This document shows, piece by piece, positions 18,123-26,688 of a stretch of 64,000 nucleotides of DNA (position 1 is its first letter; each line of letters opens with the position of its first letter). Both the position numbers and the translations under genes were made by a program. Source of the stretch: Acidimicrobiia bacterium (GTDB taxonomy: Bacteria > Actinomycetota > Acidimicrobiia > Acidimicrobiales > Poriferisodalaceae); contig JAJEFK010000036.1 in NCBI GenBank assembly GCA_022820505.1, positions 1 through 64,000 on the forward strand. Direction: 5' to 3'. A model generated the notes under the pieces. The model ran no database searches, was not told where the DNA came from, and saw only the letters and a program-made list of their open reading frames with translations.

Positions 18123-19430
18123 TCAGGATTTCCAGAGGTGCGAGATCGGCAGTGCCACGAGGCGGTCGCCGAGCCTCAGCGCCTGCTCGCCGGCGTAGAG
18201 CACGATGCCCAGCTCGAAGCGGTCGCCAACAGTGTCGCGGAACCATCCCAGCGTCTCGGCCTTGCGGCTGTGCGCCCGCATCCCGGCCGTGATCTCGATG
18301 CCGATGAGCCTGCCGTCGGCGCGTCGCACAATCAGGTCGACCTCGCGCTGGCGCCGGTCGCGAAAATGGTGCAGCGTCGCGCCCGTCGCCGCGAACGACA
18401 GCTGCTTGCGCACTTCGTTGGCCACGAGCGTCTCATGCAGCGGGCCGCGCAGCGGCTCAGTCGGCGCCATCAGCGACTCCGCGGTGACGCCGAGCAGCGC
18501 CGCGGCCATCGCGGAGTCGGCCATGTGCAGCTTGGGCCGCCGCTTGACGCGGGTGGCGGCGCTGGTCGCCCACGCCGACAGCAGCACCGTCAGATACACC
18601 ATCTCCAGATGGGCGATGTAATCGGCCGTCGTCTGCGAGCTGCCGAACGACGTGTCGCGGTGCACATCGGAGACCACGAACTCCCCGGACGTGCGCGCCG
18701 CCAGCGCCTCGGCTATGCGCGGCAGCTCGTGAGCGCGGCGCGCTCCTGAGAACTCCTGCACGTCGCGCGCCACGATCGTCGTGAGCAGCGACCGCAAGAA
18801 GACCATCCGCTCCGGTTCGCCCATCGGCTGCGCCTCCGGATAGCCGCCCCGGCAGATGCGCTCTGCATACTCGCGACGGGCGGCAGGCGAACCGCCGGCC
18901 GCCAGCTGCTGGTCGATCCAAGCGTCGGCATCGACCCGCGGCGCCGAGCCGCCCACGAGCGACGCCAGCAGTCCGGGCGTCTCGCTGCGGTCTGCCTCGG
19001 CCTCCGAGAACGGGGCAAGCTCGACGATGCCCATCCGGCCCGCCAACGACTCGCTCAGACGGGGAACCGTCAGCAGATTGGTCGACCCGGTCAGCAGGAA
19101 CGAACCCGGAGCACGGTCTGCGTCCACGACCAGCTTGACGGCCCGCAGCAGGTCGTCGCCACCGCGCTGCACCTCATCGATCACGACCGGCCGCGGACGG
19201 TCACGGACCAGACCGACCGGATCATCGAGCGCCGCCCGGTACACGTCAGGATCGTCGAGGCTCAGGTAGGTCCCGCCGTCGGCGACTCGGCGAGCGAGCG
19301 TCGTCTTGCCCGACTGGCGAGGGCCAAGCAGCGCGACGGCCCGGAACGTGCCCATGCGCGACCGCAGCACCGGCTCGATACGCCTCGGCACGAAATCGCC
19401 ATGAAACCACAAGAGATCAGGCTCGGACAC
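18123..19430 (-). CDS. AAA plus DUF4143-family ATPase
   Basis: A 435-residue protein with the standard layout of this family. Walker A GPRQSGKTTLARRV is near 37-50, Walker B RPVVIDEVQRGGDDLL near 100-115, and the sensor motif is SFLLTGSTNLLTVPRLSESLAGRM. The DUF4143 part covers the C-terminal half, with a winged-helix region and a PD-(D/E)xK-like end (REVDLIVRRADGRLIGIEITAG). The role is unknown. Part of its 3' end is duplicated, with an internal deletion, at 20479-20622. The SDR gene is convergent, ending 57 bases away. Confidence 0.88.
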   Translation of the reverse strand: MSEPDLLWFHGDFVPRRIEPVLRSRMGTFRAVALLGPRQSGKTTLARRVADGGTYLSLDDPDVYRAALDDPVGLVRDRPRPVVIDEVQRGGDDLLRAVKLVVDADRAPGSFLLTGSTNLLTVPRLSESLAGRMGIVELAPFSEAEADRSETPGLLASLVGGSAPRVDADAWIDQQLAAGGSPAARREYAERICRGGYPEAQPMGEPERMVFLRSLLTTIVARDVQEFSGARRAHELPRIAEALAARTSGEFVVSDVHRDTSFGSSQTTADYIAHLEMVYLTVLLSAWATSAATRVKRRPKLHMADSAMAAALLGVTAESLMAPTEPLRGPLHETLVANEVRKQLSFAATGATLHHFRDRRQREVDLIVRRADGRLIGIEITAGMRAHSRKAETLGWFRDTVGDRFELGIVLYAGEQALRLGDRLVALPISHLWKS

Positions 19431-19619
19431 GCCGCCTCCTCATGGCAACCCACGAGCAGCGAAGCCCACGGCGACCGGTGCCACAAGAGCAGCACCGTCC
19501 GCTTGACGGGCAAGACGCCGCAATTCTAGTAGGCAAAACGCCGGGCACCTACCGGCAAAAACGCCCACACGAGAAGCCTCCGACCCGCGGGCACCGCGTC
19601 AGCCGTTGCCCCGTGCACG

Positions 19620-19675
19620 AGCGCCGCAGTGCAGCCGAGGTGCAATCCTGCGATCCTCAGCCGCGCTGCGGCGCT
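19620..19675. repeat. 56-bp palindromic repeat, copy 1
   Basis: AGCGCCGCAGTGCAGC (19620-19635) faces GCCGCGCTGCGGCGCT (19660-19675); an inner GAGG/CCTC pair extends the hairpin. A second copy, with a perfect 16-bp stem, is at 22077-22132. The flanking GAGAACTG is shared as well. Confidence 0.8.
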
Positions 19676-19684
19676 GCGAGAACT

Positions 19685-19745
19685 GCGCCGGTCAGCAGCT
19701 CGCTGGACCCGCGTCCAGGCGCGGCGTTCGTGTACTCCGGGCGCT
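19685..19745 (+). pseudogene. Short fragment related to the binding-lipoprotein gene at 28279
   Basis: Bases 19685-19710 are identical to 28504-28529 inside the orphan binding-protein gene (encoding APVSSSLDPR in both). The similarity fades after that and the frame ends at TAG. It starts right after the 56-bp palindrome, so it looks like a captured scrap rather than a gene. Confidence 0.6.
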
Positions 19746-20328
19746 AGCCGGAGCGCAGCGCTTTGCGCATGCGGAGCGCCACGGGCAGCCGCGATGCGCC
19801 GACGGCGATCATCAGAATGCCGCCCCATACGGCCAGCGCCAGCACTGATCCGACCGGCACGATGAGCACGACAACGCCCGAGAGCGCGGTGATGAGACCT
19901 CCTGCGGTGCGCCACCCGCGATGGGGCGCACCACGGTCGCGCACCGTCTCGATGAGTTCCATCACGCCGGCGAGGAACCACGACACGCCGAGGAACAACG
20001 CCATCAATGCCAGAGTGCGGCCGGGCACCCGCAACGTCGCCAGACCGATGACCATGACAGCCACGCCTCCGATGATCCCCAGGATCGTGTGGCTGGCACC
20101 CTCGCTCGAGACCGCGCGCGACACCACCAGTCCCAGCCCCCATGCGATCAACTGGATGCCGATCACCACAGCTATCACCAGCAGCGTCCGGCCGGGCCAC
20201 ACCAGCATCAGCACGCCCAAGCCGATCGAGCCCAAGCTGGTGACTACCCCAAGGCGCCACGCCATGTTTGCCAGCCGGACTTCGTCGTCAGATGCGGCTG
20301 CTTCGGTGTTGGAAGAACCCTTGGCCAT
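19744..20328 (-). CDS. HdeD/DUF308-family membrane protein
   Basis: A 194-residue integral membrane protein. ATG at 20328 is chosen for the AGAGG site upstream. After a short charged N-terminus (MAKGSSNTEAAASDDEVRLANMAWRL) there are six hydrophobic segments in three pairs, e.g. VVTSLGSIGLGVLMLVWPG, TLLVIAVVIGIQLIAWGLGL and ILGIIGGVAVMVIGLATLRVPG. The recurring WPG/VPG-R-T-L element at the end of each odd helix is the signature of the DUF308 (HdeD) repeat. The family includes an acid-resistance protein in enterobacteria; the role here is not known. It sits within a stretch of gene fragments, but its own frame is intact. Confidence 0.85.
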   Translation of the reverse strand: MAKGSSNTEAAASDDEVRLANMAWRLGVVTSLGSIGLGVLMLVWPGRTLLVIAVVIGIQLIAWGLGLVVSRAVSSEGASHTILGIIGGVAVMVIGLATLRVPGRTLALMALFLGVSWFLAGVMELIETVRDRGAPHRGWRTAGGLITALSGVVVLIVPVGSVLALAVWGGILMIAVGASRLPVALRMRKALRSG

Positions 20329-20478
20329 TGGATACCTCTGTGATCTGATTGCACGAACTCGAGACCGCGCGCCGTCAACGGTGAAGTAGCGGACTCGTCC
20401 CGAAGAGTAGTCCCAACCAGTGGGCTGTCCGCGAACCTGTGCGCTCAACAAGGCTCACGGCGCGCTGCCCGTTCAAGA

Positions 20479-20622
20479 GTTCCACAGGTGCGAGATCGGC
20501 AGTGCCACGAGGCGGTCGCCGAGCCTCAGCGCCTGCTCGCCGGCGTAGAGCACGATGCCCAGCTCGAATCGTTGGCCACGAGCGTCTCATGCAGCGGGCC
20601 GCGCAGCGGCTCCGTCGGCGAC
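20479..20622 (-). pseudogene. Internally deleted copy of the DUF4143 ATPase 3' end
   Basis: Bases 20479-20568 match 18129-18218 and bases 20568-20618 match about 18415-18466, nearly base for base. About 196 bases of the parent gene are missing at the junction (parent CTTCGTTGGCC, copy AATCGTTGGCC). No start codon or ATPase core is present, so this is debris. Confidence 0.8.
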
Positions 20623-20664
20623 CGCGGAGTACACGAACCCGGCAGCGGCACCGCCGGGTACTGG

Positions 20665-21837
20665 CTAGAGCGATGTCACAGCGTCGATGACTCCGGGGAG
20701 GTCGCAGGCCATTCGTCGGGCATCGCCGAAGCGTTCGGGGTCGCGGGTCACGAGGTAACGGCGGTTCGCTCCGATGAGCCCGGCGGCTTCGTCGAGGCGA
20801 TTCATGTCGGCGCGCCGCGGGCGGGTCGTCAGCTTGATCTCGATCGCGCAAAGATCGCTGCCGATTCGCAGGACCAGATCGATTTCTTGTCCGGCAGCGG
20901 TGCGCAGGTGCGATGCCTCGAACCGGCGGCCGAGCTGCGTGAGCGCTGTGAGGACTTGGTCGATGACGTGGCCTTCCCAGCTTGCCCCTGCTGCTGAGAG
21001 CGCTGTCATGTCGTCGTCGGCACCTAGGCCGACCAAGCTGTGCAGCAGTCCGCTGTCTCGCCAGTACACCTTGGGGCGCCGTGTGAACCGCTTGGTCGCA
21101 TTGGAACTGTAGGCGTGCAAGCGGCGCAGCAGGTATGCGCCTTCGAGGTAGTCGAGGTAGGCGTTGACCGTGTGGTACGAGAGCCCGAGGGAACGCCCCA
21201 CGTCGCTTGCGTTCCAGAGCTGGCCGTGGCGTGCCGCCAGCAGTCCGAACAGGCGCTGGGTGGTTTGGGCGCTTGCTGCAAGCCCCCAAGAGGGAAGGTC
21301 GCGTTGGGCCAGCAGCGAGAGGTAGTCAAGCTGCCACTGAGGGAATCCGTCGCCGCCGAGTACGCCTCCATCCGGGTATCCCCCGCAGCGCCACAGCCGT
21401 CGTCGGCTGTCGGGCGGCAACTCGGCCACAGACAGGGGTGCGAGTTCGACGACGGTGAGACGCCCGGCCAGCGACTCTGACACGTCTCGCATCAGCGCCG
21501 GCGAGATTGAACCAAGCAGCATGAATCGTCCGTTGCGGCGCCGACTCACGTCGATGGCGCCGCGCAGGCGGGGAAACATCTCAGGTGCGGCCTGGGCTTC
21601 GTCGATCACCGTCAAATCGGTGCCGGAGGTCACGTCGGCCCACTCGAGGTCGAGCCGAAGCCGGTCCCGCTCTTGCTCCATGTCGTAATACCGCGCACCG
21701 AGCGAGCGTGCCAGCGTGGTCTTGCCGCATTGGCGTGGCCCTACCAAGGCAACGGCGGGATAGCGCGCCAAGCGCTGGCGGAGCAGCGAGCCTGTCGTCG
21801 ATGAAGCGATAGCACGCTCCAGCATCCGATCTGGCAT
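20665..21837 (-). CDS. AAA plus DUF4143-family ATPase
   Basis: A 390-residue protein. Walker A GPRQCGKTTLARSLG is near 33-47 and the Walker B segment TDLTVIDEAQAAPEMFPRL near 75-93. Then come RFMLLGSISPALMRDVSESLAGRL, a GGYP segment and a winged-helix region (LWNASDVGRSLGLSYHTVNAYL). The C-terminal nuclease-like element is QEIDLVLRIGSDLCAIEIKLT. It is clearly a relative of the 18123 and 8053 proteins but divergent in sequence, so not a recent tandem copy. The upstream 60 bases are strongly A/T-rich, unlike the surroundings, and probably hold its promoter. The cellular role is unknown. Confidence 0.88.
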   Translation of the reverse strand: MPDRMLERAIASSTTGSLLRQRLARYPAVALVGPRQCGKTTLARSLGARYYDMEQERDRLRLDLEWADVTSGTDLTVIDEAQAAPEMFPRLRGAIDVSRRRNGRFMLLGSISPALMRDVSESLAGRLTVVELAPLSVAELPPDSRRRLWRCGGYPDGGVLGGDGFPQWQLDYLSLLAQRDLPSWGLAASAQTTQRLFGLLAARHGQLWNASDVGRSLGLSYHTVNAYLDYLEGAYLLRRLHAYSSNATKRFTRRPKVYWRDSGLLHSLVGLGADDDMTALSAAGASWEGHVIDQVLTALTQLGRRFEASHLRTAAGQEIDLVLRIGSDLCAIEIKLTTRPRRADMNRLDEAAGLIGANRRYLVTRDPERFGDARRMACDLPGVIDAVTSL

Positions 21838-21908
21838 ATGCCCAATGTATCAAGTTGTTTCTATTTTTCGATCTGTTGATTGCTATATTCCTCCCGCGAT
21901 GTTTCTAG

Positions 21909-21939
21909 TTCACGGATATTTGATTTCTATCTGTGAACG
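21909..21939. promoter_or_regulatory. Inverted repeat in an A/T-rich intergenic stretch
   Basis: GTTCACGGATA (21909-21919) and TATCTGTGAAC (21929-21939) pair with one mismatch around a 9-base spacer. It lies between the ATPase start (21837) and the P450 fragment. It may be an operator or a mobile-element end. Confidence 0.5.
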
Positions 21940-21951
21940 CGTGGTCATCGG

Positions 21952-22066
21952 GCAAACGGGGGTGTCATGGGGTTGCGTCCTGGGGATGTGAACTTGGGCG
22001 AGCCAGGCTGATATGGCTCGCATCGGCGGTGCGCCGTATGAGTATCTGGAGGTGCTTCGGCGCCGC
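21952..22066 (+). pseudogene. Truncated, frameshifted copy of the P450 5' end
   Basis: This stretch matches 15890-15995, from the ribosome-binding site through about 30 codons of the P450 gene. An extra G in the segment AACTTGGGCGAGC (parent AATTTGGCGAGT) breaks the frame and leads to an early TGA. The match stops at GGCGC and the 56-bp palindrome begins ten bases later. The differences include silent changes, so it is not a very recent copy. Confidence 0.85.
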
Positions 22067-22076
22067 GAATGCTGAG

Positions 22077-22132
22077 CGCCGCAGTGCGGCCGAGGTGCAA
22101 TCCTACGATCCTCAGCCGCACTGCGGCGCTGT
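22077..22132. repeat. 56-bp palindromic repeat, copy 2
   Basis: AGCGCCGCAGTGCGGC (22077-22092) and its exact reverse complement GCCGCACTGCGGCGCT (22117-22132) enclose a 24-base centre with a nested GAGG/CCTC. It follows the P450 fragment and lies 38 bases beyond the stop of the minus-strand Calx-beta gene, so it could also act as that gene's terminator. Confidence 0.85.
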
Positions 22133-22169
22133 GAGAACTGAACCGCCAAGCGAGCCGGCAGCAGTCGTG

Positions 22170-25100
22170 TCAGTCGTTGTCGGTGATGGTGCCGATTCCC
22201 GTTCTGTCGGCGACCTTTGCCTGAACTTCCGAGTAGAGGCTGACGACGAATGTCTCGTCGTCTTCGGGGCTGCTGTCGTCGACCGCTGCCACGGTGACGG
22301 TCTTGGCTGTCTCGCCGGGCTTGAAGGTGAGCATCCCGTAGGCCTGCGCGAAGTCGGCGTAGGTCGCGGACATCGCAGCCCCGTACGCGGGCCGCGCGTA
22401 GTAGTTCACCCACACATATCGGTCGCTGGCGGGGCTGAGCGTCACGGTGAACGTCAGGGTCCCGCCCTCGCCCGCCGACGCGTCGCTGATCGACAGCGAC
22501 GGCGTCGCGTTCACCGTCGGCGGCGGCGGGGGCGGGTCGTCGTCGTCTGCCACCGCCACCGTCGCCGACCCGGCGGACTGCGACACGGTGTAGCCGCTGC
22601 CGGCGTCGACGGTCGCGGTGACCTGCCCGTCGGCCTCGTCGGCGCTGTCGTCGGTCGTGGACACCGTGAGCGTCGCGGTGCCCGACGTGCCGACGGTCAC
22701 CGTGCGCGATCCCGTCGCGACGCCGAAATCGCCCGACTGCGACACCGACACGTCCACCGACAGCGGCGCCGACGGCGCAGGGACGGCAGTCACGGTGAAA
22801 ATCGCGTCGCCGCCTTCAGTGACACCCGCGCCCGCAGCGACGCTGATTTCCGGGTCGGGGTCCGGCGTCACCGGATCCGGGACCGGGTCGGGGTCGGGTG
22901 TCACCGGGTCGGGGACCGGGTCGGGGTCGGCAGCGGCGGTGCAGCGTTCCATGGCATCCACGATGGGTGCCCAGCCGGCCCAGCCCTTGCCGCTGCTGAA
23001 GTCCTTCACTTCCTGAGCCGAGACCGTCTCCTCGGTCACTCCCGACGGCTTGGCGGGCAGGTTGTCCGCATCCAGGCTGTTGAGGATGCGCCAGAAGAGC
23101 GGCGCATCCGAGCCGTAGTTGGTGTGCCACTCGAACGCCGCCCGCGCCTTCGCAATGGCGGTGCTCGACGTGTTCGGGTCGCACGACGACGCTGCTTGAG
23201 CAGCGGTGCGCTGGTAGGCGGTGGTGGTCACCTCGTCGTAGTCCTGGGAGTAGACGATGACCGCGTACACGGTGCCGGGCTTGAGGCCGCCGAGCGTGTG
23301 GCTGTGGGTGCCGGCGTCCACCTGGACGGACTGCACGTCGGCGTTCTCTACGTTCTCGGCCCAGTAGACCAGGTAGTGGTCGACCTCCCGCTGGGACCAG
23401 GACAGCGTCATGGTTGTCGCGGTCACGTCCGAGAAGCCCATGGCTCCCGGCTCCGGGAACGGGTCACCGGGCGGGTCGTCGGTCTGGCCGTCCTGCGAGT
23501 CCTGCCCGTCGGTCTGGGGCTGCCCGCCGGGGCAGGAGCCGTTGCCGAGCTTGATGTACGGAAAGTAGTTGTGATGTAGGTGGACATTGCCGTTGCCGTC
23601 GGTGTAGGGGTGCTCGCGGTGGCCATAGTCCGGCTTGCAGCTGGTCCAGACAGTCGGCCTGTTGCGGGTCGAGCCGTTGCCGTAGACCCAGTCGTCGATC
23701 TCGTCACTCGTCAGGCACTCGGTGATCCCCATGCCCGCAGGCGAGTACCCCTGAGATCCGTCGACGGTGATCAAGCGCGCCGCATGGTGGGTGTGGCCGT
23801 ACCAGCACGGCTGCGAAGACGGCTGGAACCGGGAGGTTTCCACGGAGGCGTACGCGGAGTTGTTGGTGTAGGCGATGTCTTCTTGGACTTGCGCTCTGGC
23901 GGTGCGGCCGGGTCCCTCCCGGCTGACGCGTGTGGGCATCGTGAAAGTCGCGGTGCCGCTCGAGCCGACATCGACATGGCGGAACGCCTCGTTCTGATTC
24001 TGCCCGCCGCCTCGACGGTACCGATACCAGGTGCGGAGGTACACACGCTTAGTCTCACCGGTGCCGGGCGCCGGGTTGACAGATACCCGAAAGCGGGCGT
24101 CCTCCCCCGACATGACTCTGCCGTTGTCCAAGGCGACGACGGTGGCGGCAGGCACACCCGGCCATGCCGACGGGCAGGTGCCGCTGCCGACCGCCATGCA
24201 GGCCCACTCCGCATCCGGATGGGGAGCGGTCTTGCCGCTGGCAACCGACCGCATGGCGATCCAGCCGTCGTCGACGACGCCGCCGGCTTCCTGACGGTTC
24301 TTGACGTAGATGTCGGTGTCGAAACCGGTGTTGTTTCGGTAGATGGTGCGCTCGAGCCCTGTCCGGACGTAGCCGCCTGGCCTGCCCGTGTCGGGGTGAT
24401 ACCAGAACTGATCCCATTTCGTCGGGCGGTGATCGGAGCGCGGGCTGATCACGTCGCCCGACCACGCCAGCTGTGTGCGGATCCCGGAGAGTTCGCGCGC
24501 CTGCGCCTCGCCGGTATCGAACTTGAACACCACCTTGGCGCCCGGGTGGGCAGGCCCGGCGCTGCCGTTGCCCAGGGCCGCGCTGGCCGACAGCTCGTTG
24601 AACTCCTCGTCGCTCTCGATCACCGTCGAGGCCGTGTTGAGGGTGTCGTGAGGGTCGTAGCTGGTGCCGTCGTTCACGGTGACCGTGACCCCGCCGTCGC
24701 GCTCGGAGCGGTCGTTGTTCTCCGTGCGGACCGTGAAGGTGACAGTGCCGGTGTTGGCCGGGACGGTCACGGTGCGGTCACCGCGTTGGGAGGCGGGGAC
24801 GAAGTTGCGGCCTCCGTCGGTGGTCTCGTCCACCGTGACGCTGACCGACTTCTGCGTCGTCGGAGGCGGCAAAGACCTTATGGTGAACCGGATGGTGTCG
24901 CCCTCGGTGACCTTCTCCTGGGCGGCCGTGACGCTGATGGTGGGATTGGCCGCGTCGCCGCTGTCCACCTCGAAGATGCCCGACAGGCCGATGTAGACGT
25001 TGGTGTCGCCCTTGGGAATGTTGCCCTGGCTGATCGGGTTCTGGCCCGGGTCGCCGCCGCCCCATCGAGCGTGGGTGCCGCTGGTTCCCAGCGCGTTGCT

Positions 25101-26069
25101 GCCACGCTTGGTGCCGGCGGTGGCATGGGTGGTGCCGGTCTGGGTGCCGGTGTTGGGGCCCCGGTTGTTGGTGGATGCGTTGCCGTTGGCCCGGCGATGC
25201 GCGCCGTGGCTGTTGTCGTCCCAGGTGCCGTCCCAGAAGTCGTTGTGGTCATCGGCGATCTTGGGACCATTCAGCCAATAGATCGGCGTCGACCACGGCG
25301 TGTGGCTGGGCTCGCCGCTCACCATGATGCCCGTGGCGGTATGCCACGCCGCGTCCACCGTCGGCGTCGAGCCCACCACCCTAAACGTCGACGAGTACTG
25401 GCGGATGTCGGCGTGGCCGGTGCCCGCGCCGCTGACCCGGTTGCGCACGAAGGTGTCGTAGGTGGAGATGGTGCTGGCGGTGGCGTTGCGCTCGTTGTGG
25501 GTCTTGAACAGCAGCCGGAACTGATCGCCGGGGCCGACGCCGCTGGGCTTGAGGCTCCAGTCTTGGGGTACGACGCTGACATTCACGACCTGCACAGTGG
25601 CTGTGGCGGTGGTCCCGGAAACGAACCCATTGGGCAACGAGCCGAGAGTGATGGTGAATCTCTCGTAGTCCTCGATCTGGCTGTCGGCTAGGACGGGGAC
25701 GTTGCAGACATGGGAGGTCTGCCCTGAGGGCACAGTGCAGGAATGGGGGCCAGCGGTGAAATCGATCCCGGCGATGGCCGTGCCCGCAGTGGTATTGATC
25801 GCGAACGTCGCCTGCGACGGCGTCGCCGATCCGAACGTCAGCTTGACGTGAGCTGAGTCGCCCTCGGCGGCGTTGTAGTCGCCGCGGTCGAACTGGACGG
25901 TGATGTTGCTCTGGGCGCCTGCCTCAGGTGTCGGCGGGCCTGTGAGCACCAGCACCGAGGCCAGCAGCGCCAGCGCAACCGAACCAGGCAGCGTCCGCCA
26001 ACGCGGGCTGCTCACCCCCCCCCCCCGAGTCCGAGGGCCGGTCGGACGTCGAAGAGAAACGATTGCCAA
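22170..26069 (-). CDS. Large exported Calx-beta / FN3 surface protein
   Basis: Up to 1,299 residues. The start is ambiguous: TTG at 26069 is in frame, GTG at 26015 directly after a G12 tract is in frame, and ATG at 26079 is out of frame unless the tract loses one G. A signal peptide (SVALALLASVLVLTG) precedes a Calx-beta repeat (about 53-160). Next is an unassigned domain beginning DWSLKPSGVGPGDQFRLLF, with many Asn/Gly/His and the phrase PIYWLNGPKIADD (about 165-370). Then come a second Calx-beta (about 375-490), an uncharacterised middle region, an FN3 domain (about 876-956), a roughly 80-residue helical segment (about 961-1045), a DPVPDPVTPDPD repeat linker and two Calx-beta repeats (about 1073-1175 and 1186-1299). 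The last repeat closely resembles the end of the subtilase at 3343. It is likely a secreted adhesin-like or matrix protein. Confidence 0.82.
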   Translation of the reverse strand: MAIVSLRRPTGPRTRGGGVSSPRWRTLPGSVALALLASVLVLTGPPTPEAGAQSNITVQFDRGDYNAAEGDSAHVKLTFGSATPSQATFAINTTAGTAIAGIDFTAGPHSCTVPSGQTSHVCNVPVLADSQIEDYERFTITLGSLPNGFVSGTTATATVQVVNVSVVPQDWSLKPSGVGPGDQFRLLFKTHNERNATASTISTYDTFVRNRVSGAGTGHADIRQYSSTFRVVGSTPTVDAAWHTATGIMVSGEPSHTPWSTPIYWLNGPKIADDHNDFWDGTWDDNSHGAHRRANGNASTNNRGPNTGTQTGTTHATAGTKRGSNALGTSGTHARWGGGDPGQNPISQGNIPKGDTNVYIGLSGIFEVDSGDAANPTISVTAAQEKVTEGDTIRFTIRSLPPPTTQKSVSVTVDETTDGGRNFVPASQRGDRTVTVPANTGTVTFTVRTENNDRSERDGGVTVTVNDGTSYDPHDTLNTASTVIESDEEFNELSASAALGNGSAGPAHPGAKVVFKFDTGEAQARELSGIRTQLAWSGDVISPRSDHRPTKWDQFWYHPDTGRPGGYVRTGLERTIYRNNTGFDTDIYVKNRQEAGGVVDDGWIAMRSVASGKTAPHPDAEWACMAVGSGTCPSAWPGVPAATVVALDNGRVMSGEDARFRVSVNPAPGTGETKRVYLRTWYRYRRGGGQNQNEAFRHVDVGSSGTATFTMPTRVSREGPGRTARAQVQEDIAYTNNSAYASVETSRFQPSSQPCWYGHTHHAARLITVDGSQGYSPAGMGITECLTSDEIDDWVYGNGSTRNRPTVWTSCKPDYGHREHPYTDGNGNVHLHHNYFPYIKLGNGSCPGGQPQTDGQDSQDGQTDDPPGDPFPEPGAMGFSDVTATTMTLSWSQREVDHYLVYWAENVENADVQSVQVDAGTHSHTLGGLKPGTVYAVIVYSQDYDEVTTTAYQRTAAQAASSCDPNTSSTAIAKARAAFEWHTNYGSDAPLFWRILNSLDADNLPAKPSGVTEETVSAQEVKDFSSGKGWAGWAPIVDAMERCTAAADPDPVPDPVTPDPDPVPDPVTPDPDPEISVAAGAGVTEGGDAIFTVTAVPAPSAPLSVDVSVSQSGDFGVATGSRTVTVGTSGTATLTVSTTDDSADEADGQVTATVDAGSGYTVSQSAGSATVAVADDDDPPPPPPTVNATPSLSISDASAGEGGTLTFTVTLSPASDRYVWVNYYARPAYGAAMSATYADFAQAYGMLTFKPGETAKTVTVAAVDDSSPEDDETFVVSLYSEVQAKVADRTGIGTITDND
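26015..26026. repeat. Homopolymer of 12 C (G on the coding strand) at the start of the Calx-beta gene
   Basis: Twelve consecutive C bases. On the coding strand the run lies between ATG 26079 and the signal peptide. With 12 bases the ATG frame ends up out of phase with the protein; with 11 it would be in phase. Confidence 0.9.
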
Positions 26070-26250
26070 AATGCTTCATGATCACTGTGGGAACCCCCGG
26101 GAGCTGTACCGGTCAAAGAGCGGGATGCCATATGCCGGCGCACACGGCGTCAGCGATATCCGTCCTCACGCTCGTCCGCGATTGTGCCGTACCAGAGCGC
26201 GCCTTGCAATGCCGACCAGCCGCGCAGGTCGGGCTGTGCCGTTGCCGCGC

Positions 26251-26688
26251 TCAGCTGCTGGGGCGCAGGGCGACGAGCGGGATCTCCCGGTCTACCGATG
26301 CCTGGTAGTCGCCGAACCGGGGCATTGCCTCGCACATCGCCGCGAACGCTGCATCCCGTTCCCCGTCTGTGAGCACCACTGCTGTGGCGGACATCACCTC
26401 GGTGCCCACCTCGACGGTGATCTGCGGGTTGGCGACGATGTTGTGGTACCAGGCGGGATGGCTCGGGTGGCCGCCGGCCGAGGCCATCACGACGTAGTCG
26501 TCGCCGTGGCGATGGTAGGTGAGCGGGCTGGTGAGCTGACGCCCGCTGCGAGCGCCGGTCATGGTCAGCAGCAGCATCGGGTTGCCTTCGAACATGCCGC
26601 CGCAGCGACCCTCGTTCTCACGGAACTCGGCGATGATCTGCTTGTTGAACGACAGCACCTGGCCGTCTTCCATCCCCTTCATCGACAT
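26251..26688 (-). CDS. F420-type nitroreductase-family (Ddn-like) oxidoreductase
   Basis: A 145-residue protein. ATG at 26688 is preferred because GGGAG lies eight bases upstream; an in-frame GTG at 26697 has poor spacing. The sequence shows the split-barrel fold typical of actinobacterial deazaflavin-dependent nitroreductases: an N-terminal amphipathic helix (VLSFNKQIIAEFREN), the strand PMLLLTMTGARSGRQLTSPLTYH, DYVVMASAGGHPSHPAWYHNIVANPQITVEVG, and an R-x-x-x-F-x-x-M segment near the end. The GARSG and HPAWYHN elements are hallmarks of this family. It would use reduced F420 (or possibly another flavin) to reduce a small, unknown substrate. Confidence 0.87.
   Translation of the reverse strand: MSMKGMEDGQVLSFNKQIIAEFRENEGRCGGMFEGNPMLLLTMTGARSGRQLTSPLTYHRHGDDYVVMASAGGHPSHPAWYHNIVANPQITVEVGTEVMSATAVVLTDGERDAAFAAMCEAMPRFGDYQASVDREIPLVALRPSS

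Noticed and set aside
23580..25691. Open frame of about 700 codons on the plus strand
   Set aside because: It is the complement of the Calx-beta surface protein; repetitive V/G/R-rich translation with no recognisable domain.
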